Both the position numbers and the translations under genes were made by a program. Below, one piece after another: positions 8,298 to 16,686 of a DNA stretch of 64,000 bases. Within the stretch, counting starts at the first letter, position 1; every line of letters begins with the position of its first letter. The notes beneath the pieces were generated by a model, which was given only the letters and a program-made list of their open reading frames with translations, had not been told where the DNA came from and ran no database searches. The stretch spans positions 50,593 to 114,592 of the forward strand of contig JAHHQO010000007.1 of the NCBI GenBank assembly GCA_020026335.1. The letters are read 5' to 3'. The DNA comes from Alistipes sp. (GTDB lineage Bacteria; Bacteroidota; Bacteroidia; Bacteroidales; Rikenellaceae).

Positions 8298-9529
8298 TTT
8301 GCCTGATAGATGAGTGTCGATGAGTTCTCCTTGCGGAAGATACGTCGGCTGAAATCCATAATGTCGTTGTTGCTCACCGCACGGTAAAGCTCCACCTCGC
8401 GGTTGAGGAGGGTGATGTCGCCCAGCATCTCGTAGAAACCGATGTTCATGGCCTTGTTCATCACGTTCATCTCTCCAAAGAGGGTGTTGGCCTCGAATTT
8501 GTTTTTCACCTTGTCGATTTCGTAGGCATCGGACGGGGTGGTCTGAAGTATCTCTATCTCACGGCGGAACGCCTCCTCCACCTGTTCGGGAGTGATGCCC
8601 GGCAGGAGCTGACCCGTGAAGATGAAGAGTCCGGGGTCCATGTCGCCCGTGATGTAGGCATTGACCGAGGAGAGGAGCTTCTGCTCCTTGATCAGATGCA
8701 TATAGAGTCGTGACGAGTCACCACCCGACAGCAGGTCGGAAATCAGGTCGGCGGTGTAGAAATCCTTCGACAGACGGTCACTCATGTGGTAGGCAACCGT
8801 CACCGAGGTGGCAGGCACATCGCGCTCGACAGTGAGTCGGCGTGCTTCGGTCTGCGCAGGCTCTGCGGGAACGGGCGCAGGGGTGATGTTGCGGTGCTCA
8901 ATACCGCCGAACCACTTCTCCGCCAGACGGAACATCTCCTCCTCGTCGAGGTCGGCAGAGATGGAGAGAATGGCGTTGGAGGGGTGGTAGTGGGTGTGGT
9001 AGAACTCCTGCACATCATCGAGTGTCGCCTCGGCGATGTGGTCGGGTGTCAGACCTATGGCCGCCCAGCGATAGGGGTGCTGCTTGTAGCAGAGGTCGCG
9101 CAACAGCAGATTCTGGTCGCCGTAGGGCTGGTTGAGGTAACGCTGGCGGAACTCCTCGATGACCACCTTTTTTTCGGTGGCGAGCTTCTCCTCCGTGATG
9201 TGGAGCCCCTCCATGCGGTCACTTTCGAGCCACAGGGCGGTCTCGATGTTGGCCGAGGGGAGGGTGATGTAGAAGTCGGTGTAGTCGTTGCACGTGAAGG
9301 CGTTGTTCTCGCCCGAAGCCATCTGTACGGGCTGGTCGAAGTTCGGCACGCGGCATGTACCGCGGAACATGAGGTGCTCGAACAGATGGGCAAAGCCCGT
9401 GCGTGTCGAACGCTCGTTGCGCGAACCGACTTTATAAAGTATATTGACAGCGGCCAATTTCGAGTTGCGGTCGCGGTTGACCGCCACGGTGAGTCCGTTG
9501 TCGAGAATTTTTTTTGTGTATGCTATCAT
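8294..9529 (-). CDS. M16 family zinc metallopeptidase (catalytic subunit)
   Basis: The zinc motif HLFEH lies at residues 48-52, with the downstream glutamate expected in VVIEEFRQRY. The 411-residue length is normal for M16B. I start at the ATG at 9529; a TTG three codons upstream is possible but less likely. The gene is translationally coupled to the zinc-less partner that follows, so the product is probably a heterodimeric protease degrading unfolded or small peptides. No signal sequence is visible, so it is probably cytoplasmic, although some relatives are periplasmic. Confidence 0.92.
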   Translation of the reverse strand: MIAYTKKILDNGLTVAVNRDRNSKLAAVNILYKVGSRNERSTRTGFAHLFEHLMFRGTCRVPNFDQPVQMASGENNAFTCNDYTDFYITLPSANIETALWLESDRMEGLHITEEKLATEKKVVIEEFRQRYLNQPYGDQNLLLRDLCYKQHPYRWAAIGLTPDHIAEATLDDVQEFYHTHYHPSNAILSISADLDEEEMFRLAEKWFGGIEHRNITPAPVPAEPAQTEARRLTVERDVPATSVTVAYHMSDRLSKDFYTADLISDLLSGGDSSRLYMHLIKEQKLLSSVNAYITGDMDPGLFIFTGQLLPGITPEQVEEAFRREIEILQTTPSDAYEIDKVKNKFEANTLFGEMNVMNKAMNIGFYEMLGDITLLNREVELYRAVSNNDIMDFSRRIFRKENSSTLIYQAK

Positions 9530-9799
9530 AATGGGCAAAGTTACGAAAAATAGTGTATTGCGTGAGGAGGAAAAGAAATTTTTAACAGTCGCGATGGTTG
9601 CCGCGAGATAATTTTTTGTTATCGAGGGGAGGAAAAATTGATGGTAAAGGAGGATTTTTTGTCGTCAATTTCCTACCATTATATAATCCCGCGTATGCGA
9701 CGCGCGCGTGCGTGCGAAAACAGCCCTTCGGAAGAAATCAACGGTACAAACGACTGTGGGACGGAAAATCGGTTCGTGGTTGAGGGTCAATGGGTTGAG

Positions 9800-9837
9800 T
9801 GTTATTTTAATAACATTAGATTGTTATTTTTATAACA
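9800..9837. promoter_or_regulatory. Two 16-bp inverted repeats, candidate tandem operator for nifJ
   Basis: Two copies of TGTTAT-N4-ATAACA, at 9800-9815 (spacer TTTA) and 9822-9837 (spacer TTTT), have centres 22 bp apart, close to two helical turns. The 6-N4-6 geometry is shared by Rex and by Crp/Fnr-type dimeric regulators. They lie about 66-103 bp upstream of the nifJ -7 box, in a 450-bp region without a gene. The regulator is inferred, not seen. Confidence 0.6.
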
Positions 9838-9902
9838 GTTTAAAGGTCGATAATCAGGAATATTTTATGCCCAAACTTCAAGGTTATTCCGTCAAAAATT
9901 GC

Positions 9903-9910
9903 TATCTTTG
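9903..9910 (+). promoter_or_regulatory. -7 box (TATCTTTG) of the nifJ promoter
   Basis: Perfect match to TAnnTTTG, placing transcription start near 9916 and leaving a leader of about 67 nt. No TTTG is seen about 20 bp upstream (the sequence there is AGGTTATTCC), so the promoter may depend on an activator. The rest of 9530-9982 holds no credible ORF. Confidence 0.75.
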
Positions 9911-9982
9911 CAGCGCGGATTTTTATAAGCCAATCACAAAGACATAAACATAACAATATATCATCTAAAATTTTTTCTAAAA

Positions 9983-12900
9983 ATGGCAGAAAAGAAATTT
10001 ATTACGTGTGATGGTAACTACGCTGCTGCACATGTTGCATACATGTTCTCTGAAGTAGCGGCTATCTATCCCATTACACCCTCCTCGACCATGGCTGAAT
10101 TGGTTGACGAGTGGGCAGCTCAAGGTCGTAAAAATATTTTCGGAGAGACTGTAAAGGTTATCGAGATGCAGTCTGAGGCCGGTGCTGCCGGTGCGCTCCA
10201 CGGCTCGTTGCAGAGCGGCGCACTGTCAACTACTTTCACCGCATCACAGGGACTGCTGCTGATGATTCCCAACATGTACAAGATCTCGGGTGAGTTGCTC
10301 CCCGCCGTATTCCATGTTTCGGCTCGTGCTCTGGCAGCACAGTCGCTCTCTATCTTCGGTGACCACCAGGACGTTATGGCTACCCGTCAGACAGGTTTCG
10401 CCATGCTGGCTACCTCTTCGGTTCAGGAAGTGATGGATTTGGCCGGTGTCGCTCACATCGTTGCACTGAAGTCGAGAGTTCCTTTCTTGCACTTCTTCGA
10501 CGGTTTCCGTACTTCGCATGAGATTCAGAAGATTGAGGTCATCGACGAGGCCGCTCTGACTTCGTTGTTCGACCGTGACGCGCTCAAGGCATTCCGTCAG
10601 CGTGCCCTGAACCCCGAGCACCCCGTTACTCGCGGTACAGCACAGAACCCCGATATCTATTTCCAGACTCGTGAGGCTTCGAACAAGTTCTATGATGCAG
10701 TACCCGACATGGTAGCCGATACCATGAAGGAGATTTCGAAGATTACCGGTCGTCAGTACAAGCCCTTCACCTACTATGGTGCCGAGGACGCCGAGAACGT
10801 TATCGTAGCCATGGGTTCGGTAACCGAGACCATCAAGGAGACCATCGACTACCTGGCTAAGCAGGGTCAGAAGGTAGGTTTGATTACCGTACACCTCTAC
10901 CGTCCCTTCTCGGAGAAGTATTTCTTCGATGTAGTTCCCGCTACTGTTAAGCGCGTTTGCGTGCTCGACCGTACCAAGGAGCCCGGTGCTGATGGCGAGC
11001 CTCTGTACACCGACGTTCGTTCGATGTTCTACGGCAAGGAGCTGCAGCCCATGATTATCGGTGGCCGCTACGGTCTCTCGTCAAAGGATACCACTCCCGC
11101 ACAGATGCTGGCCGTTATCGAGAACCTCGCTGCCGAGACTCCCAAGAACCACTTCACAGTGGGTATCAACGATGATGTAACGAACCTTTCGTTGCCCGTC
11201 GGTGAGGAGATTTCTCTGGCTAAGTCCGGTACTTTCGAGGCTCTGTTCTTCGGTCTGGGTGCCGATGGTACCGTAGGTGCCAACAAGAACTCGATTAAGA
11301 TTATCGGTGGTTCGACCAACAAATACTGTCAGGCTTATTTCGCTTATGACTCGAAGAAGTCGGGCGGTTACACCTCTTCGCACTTGCGTTTCGGTGACCT
11401 CCCCATCACTTCTCCCTATCTGGTGACCACTCCCGACTTCGTGGCTTGCCACGTTCCTTCGTATGTTGACAAGTACGACGTATTGAAGGGTCTGAAGAAG
11501 GGTGGTTCGTTCCTTCTGAACTCGGTACACGACGCAGAGACTACCTGCGCTACGCTGCCCGACCACATGAAGGTTTATCTGGCAAAGAACAACATCAACT
11601 TCTATATCATCAACGCCACCAAGATTGCTGCCGAGCTGGGTCTGGGCTCTCGTACCAACACCATCATGCAGTCGGCATTCTTCAAGATTGCCAATGTCAT
11701 TCCCTTTGACAAGGCTGTTGAGGAGATGAAGAAAGCCATCTTGAAGTCTTACGGAAAGAAGGGTGAGGATATCGTCAACATGAACTACGCGGCAGTAGAC
11801 GCCGGCGGTAAGCTCGTGGAGAAGGTAGAGGTTCCCGCCGAGTGGGCTAACATCGAGGTGAAGTGCGCAGCACACACCGAGGATATGTCGCGTCCCGAGT
11901 TCCTCCGCAAGATTTGCGACCCCATCAACGCTCTGAAGGGCGACCAGCTCCCCGTATCGGCATTCAACGGCCGCGAGGACGGTACTTGGGACAACGGTAC
12001 AGCCGCTTATGAGAAGCGCGGTATCGCAGTGAAGGTTCCCGAGTGGCAGATTGACAACTGTATCCAGTGTAACCAGTGTGCTTACGTTTGTCCTCACGCA
12101 GCTATCCGTCCCTTCCTGGCAACTGAGGAGGAGGCCGCTGCTTCGGGTCTGCCCTGGAAGCAGGGTATGGGTGAGACCAAGACCCTGAAGTTCCGTATTC
12201 AGGTTTCTCCCCTCGACTGTACAGGCTGTAACAACTGTGTGGATGTCTGCCCCGCAAAGGAGAAGGCTCTGGTATTGAAACCTCTCGAGTCGCAGCTCCA
12301 GCAGGCCGAGAATTGGGAGTACATCACCAAGAAGATTGGCTACAAGAAGTATGTAGACAAGACCAAGTCGGTGAAGAACCTCCAGTTCACCCAGCCTCTG
12401 TTCGAGTTCTCGGGTGCGTGCGCAGGTTGTGGTGAGACTCCCTACCTGAAGGCTATTTCGCAGCTGTTCGGTGAGAACATGATGGTAGCCAACGCAACAG
12501 GTTGTACCTCGATTTACTCGGGTTCGGCTCCCTCGACTCCCTACTGTGCCAACCAGCAGAGTGGCAAGGGGCCCGCATGGGCTAACTCGCTGTTCGAGGA
12601 TAACGCCGAGTTCGGTTTGGGTATGCACGTCGGTGTCGAGAAGCTCCGCGACCGCATCGAGGAGGCTATGAAGGCCGCTCTCGAGTGCAACGAGTGCTCC
12701 GACGAGTTGAAGGAGACCATGAAGGAGTGGATTGCAGGACGTAACTCGTCGATTACTTCGGCTGAGGTGACAGAGCGTCTGTTGCCCATGTTGGAGGCTT
12801 GTGAGTGCGAGAACTGCAAGAAGATTCTCGAGTACAAGGATTGGCTCATCAAGAAGTCACAGTGGATCTACGGTGGTGACGGTTGGGGCTACGATATCGG

Positions 12901-13510
12901 TTACGGTGGTGTTGACCATGTATTGGCTTCGGGTATGGATGTCAACATCCTCGTTGTCGATACCGAGGTTTACTCGAACACCGGTGGCCAGTCGTCGAAG
13001 GCTACTCCCGTGGGTGCCGTTGCCAAGTTCGCTTCGAGCGGTAAGAGAATCCGCAAGAAGGACCTCGGTGCCATGGCTATGACCTACGGTTACGTTTATG
13101 TGGCTCAGGTATCTATCGGTGCTTCGCAGCAGCAGCTGTTCAAGGTACTGAAGGAGGCTGAGGCTTACAACGGTCCTTCGTTGATTATCGCTTACGCTCC
13201 CTGTATCAACCACGGTATCAAGGGCGGTATGTCGCGCACACAGACTGTCGGTAAGGAGGCTGTTGCCTGCGGTTACTGGCACTTGTGGCACTTCAACCCC
13301 GAGTTGGAGGCCGAGGGTAAGAACCCCTTCGTTCTCGATTCGAAGGAGCCCGATTGGTCGAAGTTCCAGGAGTTCCTCTCGAAGGAGGTTCGTTACACTT
13401 CGCTCAAGAAAGCATTCCCTGTTGAGGCTGACGAGTTGTTCCACGCTGCCGAGGAGAATGCCAAGTGGCGTTACAACGGATATGTTCGTCGTTCAAAGAT
13501 TGAATACTAA
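9983..13510 (+). CDS. nifJ: Pyruvate:ferredoxin (flavodoxin) oxidoreductase
   Basis: Oxidises pyruvate with CoA to acetyl-CoA and CO2 and reduces ferredoxin; central to anaerobic fermentation. At 1175 residues this is the one-piece homodimeric type. In order: pyrimidine-binding domain starting ITCDGNYAAAHVAYMFSEVA, the CoA and linker domains, a two-cluster ferredoxin domain near 690-760 (CIQCNQCAYVCPHAAIRP and CTGCNNCVDVCPAKE), CAGCGETPY near 812 ligating the proximal cluster, and the TPP motif GDGWGYDIGYGG near 965 followed by NTGGQ. Reduced ferredoxin can feed the Rnf complex encoded at 27.6-32.8 kb. Codon use here is strongly biased, as expected of a highly expressed gene. Confidence 0.97.
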   Translation: MAEKKFITCDGNYAAAHVAYMFSEVAAIYPITPSSTMAELVDEWAAQGRKNIFGETVKVIEMQSEAGAAGALHGSLQSGALSTTFTASQGLLLMIPNMYKISGELLPAVFHVSARALAAQSLSIFGDHQDVMATRQTGFAMLATSSVQEVMDLAGVAHIVALKSRVPFLHFFDGFRTSHEIQKIEVIDEAALTSLFDRDALKAFRQRALNPEHPVTRGTAQNPDIYFQTREASNKFYDAVPDMVADTMKEISKITGRQYKPFTYYGAEDAENVIVAMGSVTETIKETIDYLAKQGQKVGLITVHLYRPFSEKYFFDVVPATVKRVCVLDRTKEPGADGEPLYTDVRSMFYGKELQPMIIGGRYGLSSKDTTPAQMLAVIENLAAETPKNHFTVGINDDVTNLSLPVGEEISLAKSGTFEALFFGLGADGTVGANKNSIKIIGGSTNKYCQAYFAYDSKKSGGYTSSHLRFGDLPITSPYLVTTPDFVACHVPSYVDKYDVLKGLKKGGSFLLNSVHDAETTCATLPDHMKVYLAKNNINFYIINATKIAAELGLGSRTNTIMQSAFFKIANVIPFDKAVEEMKKAILKSYGKKGEDIVNMNYAAVDAGGKLVEKVEVPAEWANIEVKCAAHTEDMSRPEFLRKICDPINALKGDQLPVSAFNGREDGTWDNGTAAYEKRGIAVKVPEWQIDNCIQCNQCAYVCPHAAIRPFLATEEEAAASGLPWKQGMGETKTLKFRIQVSPLDCTGCNNCVDVCPAKEKALVLKPLESQLQQAENWEYITKKIGYKKYVDKTKSVKNLQFTQPLFEFSGACAGCGETPYLKAISQLFGENMMVANATGCTSIYSGSAPSTPYCANQQSGKGPAWANSLFEDNAEFGLGMHVGVEKLRDRIEEAMKAALECNECSDELKETMKEWIAGRNSSITSAEVTERLLPMLEACECENCKKILEYKDWLIKKSQWIYGGDGWGYDIGYGGVDHVLASGMDVNILVVDTEVYSNTGGQSSKATPVGAVAKFASSGKRIRKKDLGAMAMTYGYVYVAQVSIGASQQQLFKVLKEAEAYNGPSLIIAYAPCINHGIKGGMSRTQTVGKEAVACGYWHLWHFNPELEAEGKNPFVLDSKEPDWSKFQEFLSKEVRYTSLKKAFPVEADELFHAAEENAKWRYNGYVRRSKIEY

Positions 13511-13526
13511 CATATAATTATTTTTA

Positions 13527-13566
13527 GAAAAAAAGGCGGCAACAATTTTGTTACCGCCTTTTTTGT
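13527..13566 (+). terminator. Terminator after nifJ
   Basis: AAAAAAGGCGG at about 13530-13540 pairs with CCGCCTTTTTT at 13554-13564 around an AACAATTTTGTTA inner stem-loop, ending in a T run. Confidence 0.85.
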
Positions 13567-13639
13567 GCCTATATTCGCGGACGAATAGCATCTTCGCAAG
13601 AAGATATATGAATATTAATTCTTAAAACAATAAAAAACT

Positions 13640-14311
13640 ATGAAAAAGATTTTGATGGCAGCCGTAGCTCTCGTAGCAATGGTTGCATGCTGCGGTAACG
13701 CAGACAACGCCAATTTGGAGAATACCAACTGGAAACTTTCGCAGATGGAGGGTATCTCGGCTGAGGCAATCAACGCTGAGGAGGACGCTTTCGTTCTGTC
13801 GTTGGCCAGCGAGGCAGGTGAGTACAGCGGTCGCACCAACTGCAACCGTTTCTTCGGTACTTACGAGGTAAAGGGTGACAAGCTCACATTGGGTGAGGCC
13901 GGTACTACCCGTATGGCATGCCCCGACATGGAGTCGGAGTCGGCTTTCCTCCAGATGCTGGCAAAGGTAAACGGCTACTCGATTAAGGGCAACGAGCTGA
14001 CCCTGACCGACGCTGACAAGAAGACTTTGGCAGTATTTCAGGTCGTTCCCGAGTGCCGCGAGAAGGCAGCAGCCAAGGAGTGCGAGGGTGCTTGCGAGGG
14101 TTGCACCTCGAAGTGCGAAGGCGAGAAGGAGTCTTGCGGTGACTGCGAGAAGGCATGTGACGGTGAGATGAAGGCTTGCGGCGCAGAGAAGTCTTGCGAG
14201 GGCGAGGCAACTTGCGGCGAGAAGAAGGCTTGTGACGCAGAGAAGGCTTGCGAGAGCAAGGCAGCTTGCGGTGAGAAGAAGGCTTGCGAGGGTTGCCCTT
14301 CGAACAAGTAA
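13640..14311 (+). CDS. META-domain-like lipoprotein with Cys-rich tail
   Basis: A lipoprotein signal ends in VAC with the lipidated cysteine at residue 17. Residues about 28-137 resemble the META/HslJ domain: NTNWKLSQMEG opening, GRTNCNRFFGTYEV, and GTTRMACPDMESESAFLQML, a typical family block. From residue 138 to 223 the sequence changes to a charged, low-complexity tail with 16 cysteines in repeats such as GEKKAC, DAEKAC and CEGC. The tail could bind metal ions or be oxidised in the envelope; that is inference. The protein is flanked by terminators on both sides, so it is a monocistronic unit. Confidence 0.85.
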   Translation: MKKILMAAVALVAMVACCGNADNANLENTNWKLSQMEGISAEAINAEEDAFVLSLASEAGEYSGRTNCNRFFGTYEVKGDKLTLGEAGTTRMACPDMESESAFLQMLAKVNGYSIKGNELTLTDADKKTLAVFQVVPECREKAAAKECEGACEGCTSKCEGEKESCGDCEKACDGEMKACGAEKSCEGEATCGEKKACDAEKACESKAACGEKKACEGCPSNK

Positions 14312-14348
14312 TCTGATTCTGACAACGAAATATGCCTTCGGGCAAAGT

Positions 14349-14388
14349 GCCGTGGAACACGATGGAGTGTTCCACGGCTTCTTTTTTA
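14349..14388 (+). terminator. Terminator after the META lipoprotein
   Basis: Perfect 12-bp stem (14349-14360 with 14367-14378), 6-nt loop, followed by TTCTTTTTT. Confidence 0.9.
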
Positions 14389-14492
14389 GGGGGCTCGATG
14401 GGCGATTGGGTTGAACTTTTTATGGGAATTTATTGGTGGTTTGTGGTGTAAATGGGTTTTTGGTGGTAAAAATCGGCCGTTTCATTGAATTG

Positions 14493-14525
14493 TTTTGCTT
14501 TTGATGTGCAGTGGCAATATTTTTG
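14493..14525 (+). promoter_or_regulatory. Promoter of the 14565 lipoprotein gene
   Basis: TTTTG at 14493-14497, 20 bp, then TATTTTTG at 14518-14525, matching the Bacteroidetes -33/-7 consensus and spacing. The leader is about 35 nt. Confidence 0.8.
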
Positions 14526-14564
14526 CATTACTAAAAAAATGAAATAACAATACACTTTTATATT

Positions 14565-15410
14565 ATGAAAAAGAATTTACTCAAGATTTTTGCTTTTTGT
14601 GCCATGGCCACTGCATTTGTTGCCTGCTCGGATGACAATGACGGTGTAGGTAGCGGCTATCCCATCGCCGGTACTTACGTAACCTCGACTCGTGAGGTTT
14701 CGAATCCCGATATCAACGGTGGTGAGGTTCAGAACATGAACTTCGTGATGGACTTCAAGTGGAAAGAGGGTGTTAATATGCCCACAGTAGGTGGTTTCAT
14801 GCCCGCAAGCTCTGTTATCTCGTTGATGAACGCTATGGTATCGCAGCTGGTTGCAGGTGGTCTCCAGGAGTTCACTCTTGCTCCCAACGGTGCAATCAAA
14901 GCAAAGTATAAGGATATCAAGATGAAGGGTACCGACACCGGTTCTATCCTCGGTTCGCTCATGCAGCCCGAGTTCCTGCCCGAGGTAAAGGATTTCCCCA
15001 GCGCAGAGACTGATGCCGTTATTCCTGCCAATGCAGTAGCTTACGAGGCTAACGCTTCGATGATGTACTTCCGTTTGAGCAAGAAGTTCATTGATGAGAA
15101 GGCTGCCGCAGATATGGGCCCCAACTTCTCGAAGCAGCTGGCAAAGATGATTGCCGACAACAAGCTGCCCATCAAGACTACCGGTGACTACTTCGGTATT
15201 CCCTTGAAGTACACCGTAAATGGTAACCAGTTGGACATCTACATTGACCGTGATATGGCTCTGCCTTACCTGCCCATTCTCCAGGTGTTGAAGGGTGTTG
15301 TTCCTCCCGTGAGCGCAATGGGTATGCAGATTAACGTTCCCGAGCTGATAGAGAGCGTTATCAACGCCAGCGAGTCGTTCAAGATTACCTTCCCCTTGGA
15401 GAAGAAGTAA
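14565..15410 (+). CDS. Lipoprotein, possibly DUF4925-like
   Basis: A 281-residue predicted lipoprotein: signal peptide MKKNLLKIFAFCAM... with lipobox FVAC and Cys21, then an acidic linker SDDNDG. The mature part has no catalytic motif I can name. It is predicted mostly beta, with segments such as GTYVTSTREV and LKYTVNGNQLDIYIDRDM, which recall Bacteroidales surface or periplasmic DUF4925-type lipoproteins; the family call is from memory and weak. It has its own promoter and terminator, so it is transcribed alone. Confidence 0.75.
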   Translation: MKKNLLKIFAFCAMATAFVACSDDNDGVGSGYPIAGTYVTSTREVSNPDINGGEVQNMNFVMDFKWKEGVNMPTVGGFMPASSVISLMNAMVSQLVAGGLQEFTLAPNGAIKAKYKDIKMKGTDTGSILGSLMQPEFLPEVKDFPSAETDAVIPANAVAYEANASMMYFRLSKKFIDEKAAADMGPNFSKQLAKMIADNKLPIKTTGDYFGIPLKYTVNGNQLDIYIDRDMALPYLPILQVLKGVVPPVSAMGMQINVPELIESVINASESFKITFPLEKK

Positions 15411-15441
15411 TTGATTCGATAAATTAGATTCAATATAGTGG

Positions 15442-15474
15442 AGTCGTTCCCCGAAAGGGGAGCGACTTCTTTTT
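15442..15474 (+). terminator. Terminator with GAAA tetraloop
   Basis: An 11-bp stem (15442-15452 with 15457-15467, one G-T pair) closed by GAAA, then TTCTTTTT. Confidence 0.85.
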
Positions 15475-15768
15475 GTGCCTGTGCGTGTGGACGGCAAGCA
15501 GGGGGAGAATTTTCCCGATATGCCCGGCTGTGGGGGAGTGTCGCCCGTGGGCAGTACGTGTGTGGATAAGAAGCGCAGCTATCAGCCAATGGGGTGGCTC
15601 TTATTCCGTGGCAGGATGAGGAGTCCTAATATGGGGGAAGAGTAGATACGTGGAGTCGCGGATATGGAGAGTCGGCAAGTAGGAGGGGAGAACTGACGCG
15701 TGTAGAGCGTGGGTACGTGTAGAATATGAGCTGCCCCTCTTCCGCCCCTTCGTATAGGGGTATAAAAA
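15475..15768. other. Gene-free gap between convergent genes
   Basis: About 290 bp between the lipoprotein terminator and the rpmA terminator. I see no credible ORF, RNA gene or repeat. Confidence 0.5.
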
Positions 15769-15803
15769 AAGAGTTTTCCATTTTGGAAAACTCTTTTTTT
15801 TGT
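15768..15803 (-). terminator. Terminator of the rplU-rpmA operon (bidirectional)
   Basis: AAAAAGAGTTTTCC and GGAAAACTCTTTTT form a long stem around ATTTT, with T runs on both strands. It lies just past the rpmA stop at 15821. Confidence 0.85.
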
Positions 15804-15820
15804 TGTGAAAGCTATGGAGC

Positions 15821-16081
15821 TTACTCCGAGAGGGGAGTAACGCTGACATAAGATTTGCCTTCGCTCTTCTTGCAGAATGCTACTGTTCCGTCCACGAGGG
15901 CGAACAGGGTGTGGTCTTTACCCATACCTACATTCTCACCGGCATTGTGTACAGTACCGCGCTGGCGAACGATGATGTTGCCTGCCTTTGCGAACTGACC
16001 GCCGAACAATTTGATGCCGAGTCGCTTGCTCTCTGACTCACGACCGTTCTTCGAACTACCTACACCTTTCTTGTGTGCCAT
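15821..16081 (-). CDS. rpmA: 50S ribosomal protein L27
   Basis: Component of the large ribosomal subunit near the peptidyl-transferase centre. The 86 residues begin MAHKKGVGSSKNGRESESKRLG, the conserved L27 N-terminus, and continue with GNIIVRQRGTVHNAGENVGMGKDHTLFAL. No Firmicute-type cleavable N-terminal extension is present. It follows rplU by 20 bp, the usual L21-L27 pair. Confidence 0.98.
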   Translation of the reverse strand: MAHKKGVGSSKNGRESESKRLGIKLFGGQFAKAGNIIVRQRGTVHNAGENVGMGKDHTLFALVDGTVAFCKKSEGKSYVSVTPLSE

Positions 16082-16101
16082 GTCTTTTCGTTTTTAAAGG
16101 T

Positions 16102-16413
16102 TTATGCAACAATGTCCTCTACGAGAATCTGAGTAAGAGCCTGACGGTGACCGTTGCTCTTCTGATAGCCCGTACGGCGTTTCTTCTTGAAGACGATGAC
16201 TTTGTCGTCCTTCAGGTGCTTCAAGATTTTGCACTTAACTGAGGCGCCTTCTACTACAGGTGCACCTACTTTAACCTGACCGTCGTTGTCTGTGAGCAGG
16301 ACCTTGTCGAAACTTACGGACGAATTCTCTTCGCCCTGGAGACGGTGAACATAAAGTTTACGACCTTTCTCAGCCTTGAACTGCTGACCTGCAATCTCTA
16401 CTATAACGTACAT
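16102..16413 (-). CDS. rplU: 50S ribosomal protein L21
   Basis: Large-subunit protein binding 23S rRNA. The 103 residues begin MYVIVEIAGQQFKAEKGRKLYV and contain the GKVKCKILKHLKDDKVIVFKKKRRTGYQKSNGHRQ-type L21 signature. It is first gene of the rplU-rpmA pair and has a clear promoter upstream. Confidence 0.98.
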   Translation of the reverse strand: MYVIVEIAGQQFKAEKGRKLYVHRLQGEENSSVSFDKVLLTDNDGQVKVGAPVVEGASVKCKILKHLKDDKVIVFKKKRRTGYQKSNGHRQALTQILVEDIVA

Positions 16414-16450
16414 TATTAGTTGGTTATGTAATTGAACATAATTCAGGATG

Positions 16451-16480
16451 CAAAGATAGGCATATTTATCTTATAAACAA
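16451..16480 (-). promoter_or_regulatory. Promoter of rplU-rpmA
   Basis: On the minus strand, TTG at 16480-16478, then 19 bp, then TATCTTTG at 16458-16451, a good -33/-7 match. The leader is about 30 nt. Confidence 0.8.
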
Positions 16481-16686
16481 TACTTGTTGTGTCATTTTTG
16501 TTATTTTTTGCATCTTTTATGCGAATCGACCCTCTCGGGTCGTTATTTAGATGCCCGACGCAGGCCTGGCAGGCTCTTTGATGAATTTGTAAGGATTGAG
16601 CCTTGAAAAATTTTAGGATGTTGTAAATAATCACTATCTTTACCATGACAAACCATAAAGTCAACTACCAAAACCTACCCGATACA

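Noticed and set aside
9598..9947. Several 60-80 codon frames in the nifJ upstream region
   Set aside because: They overlap one another and the operator and promoter, show no coding bias, and none has a plausible homologue; the region reads as regulatory DNA.
16645..16686. Start of the cysQ-like gene at ATG 16645
   Set aside because: A -7 box ends 3 bp before it, so the ATG would not be in the mRNA; alignment of the N-terminus also favours 16687.
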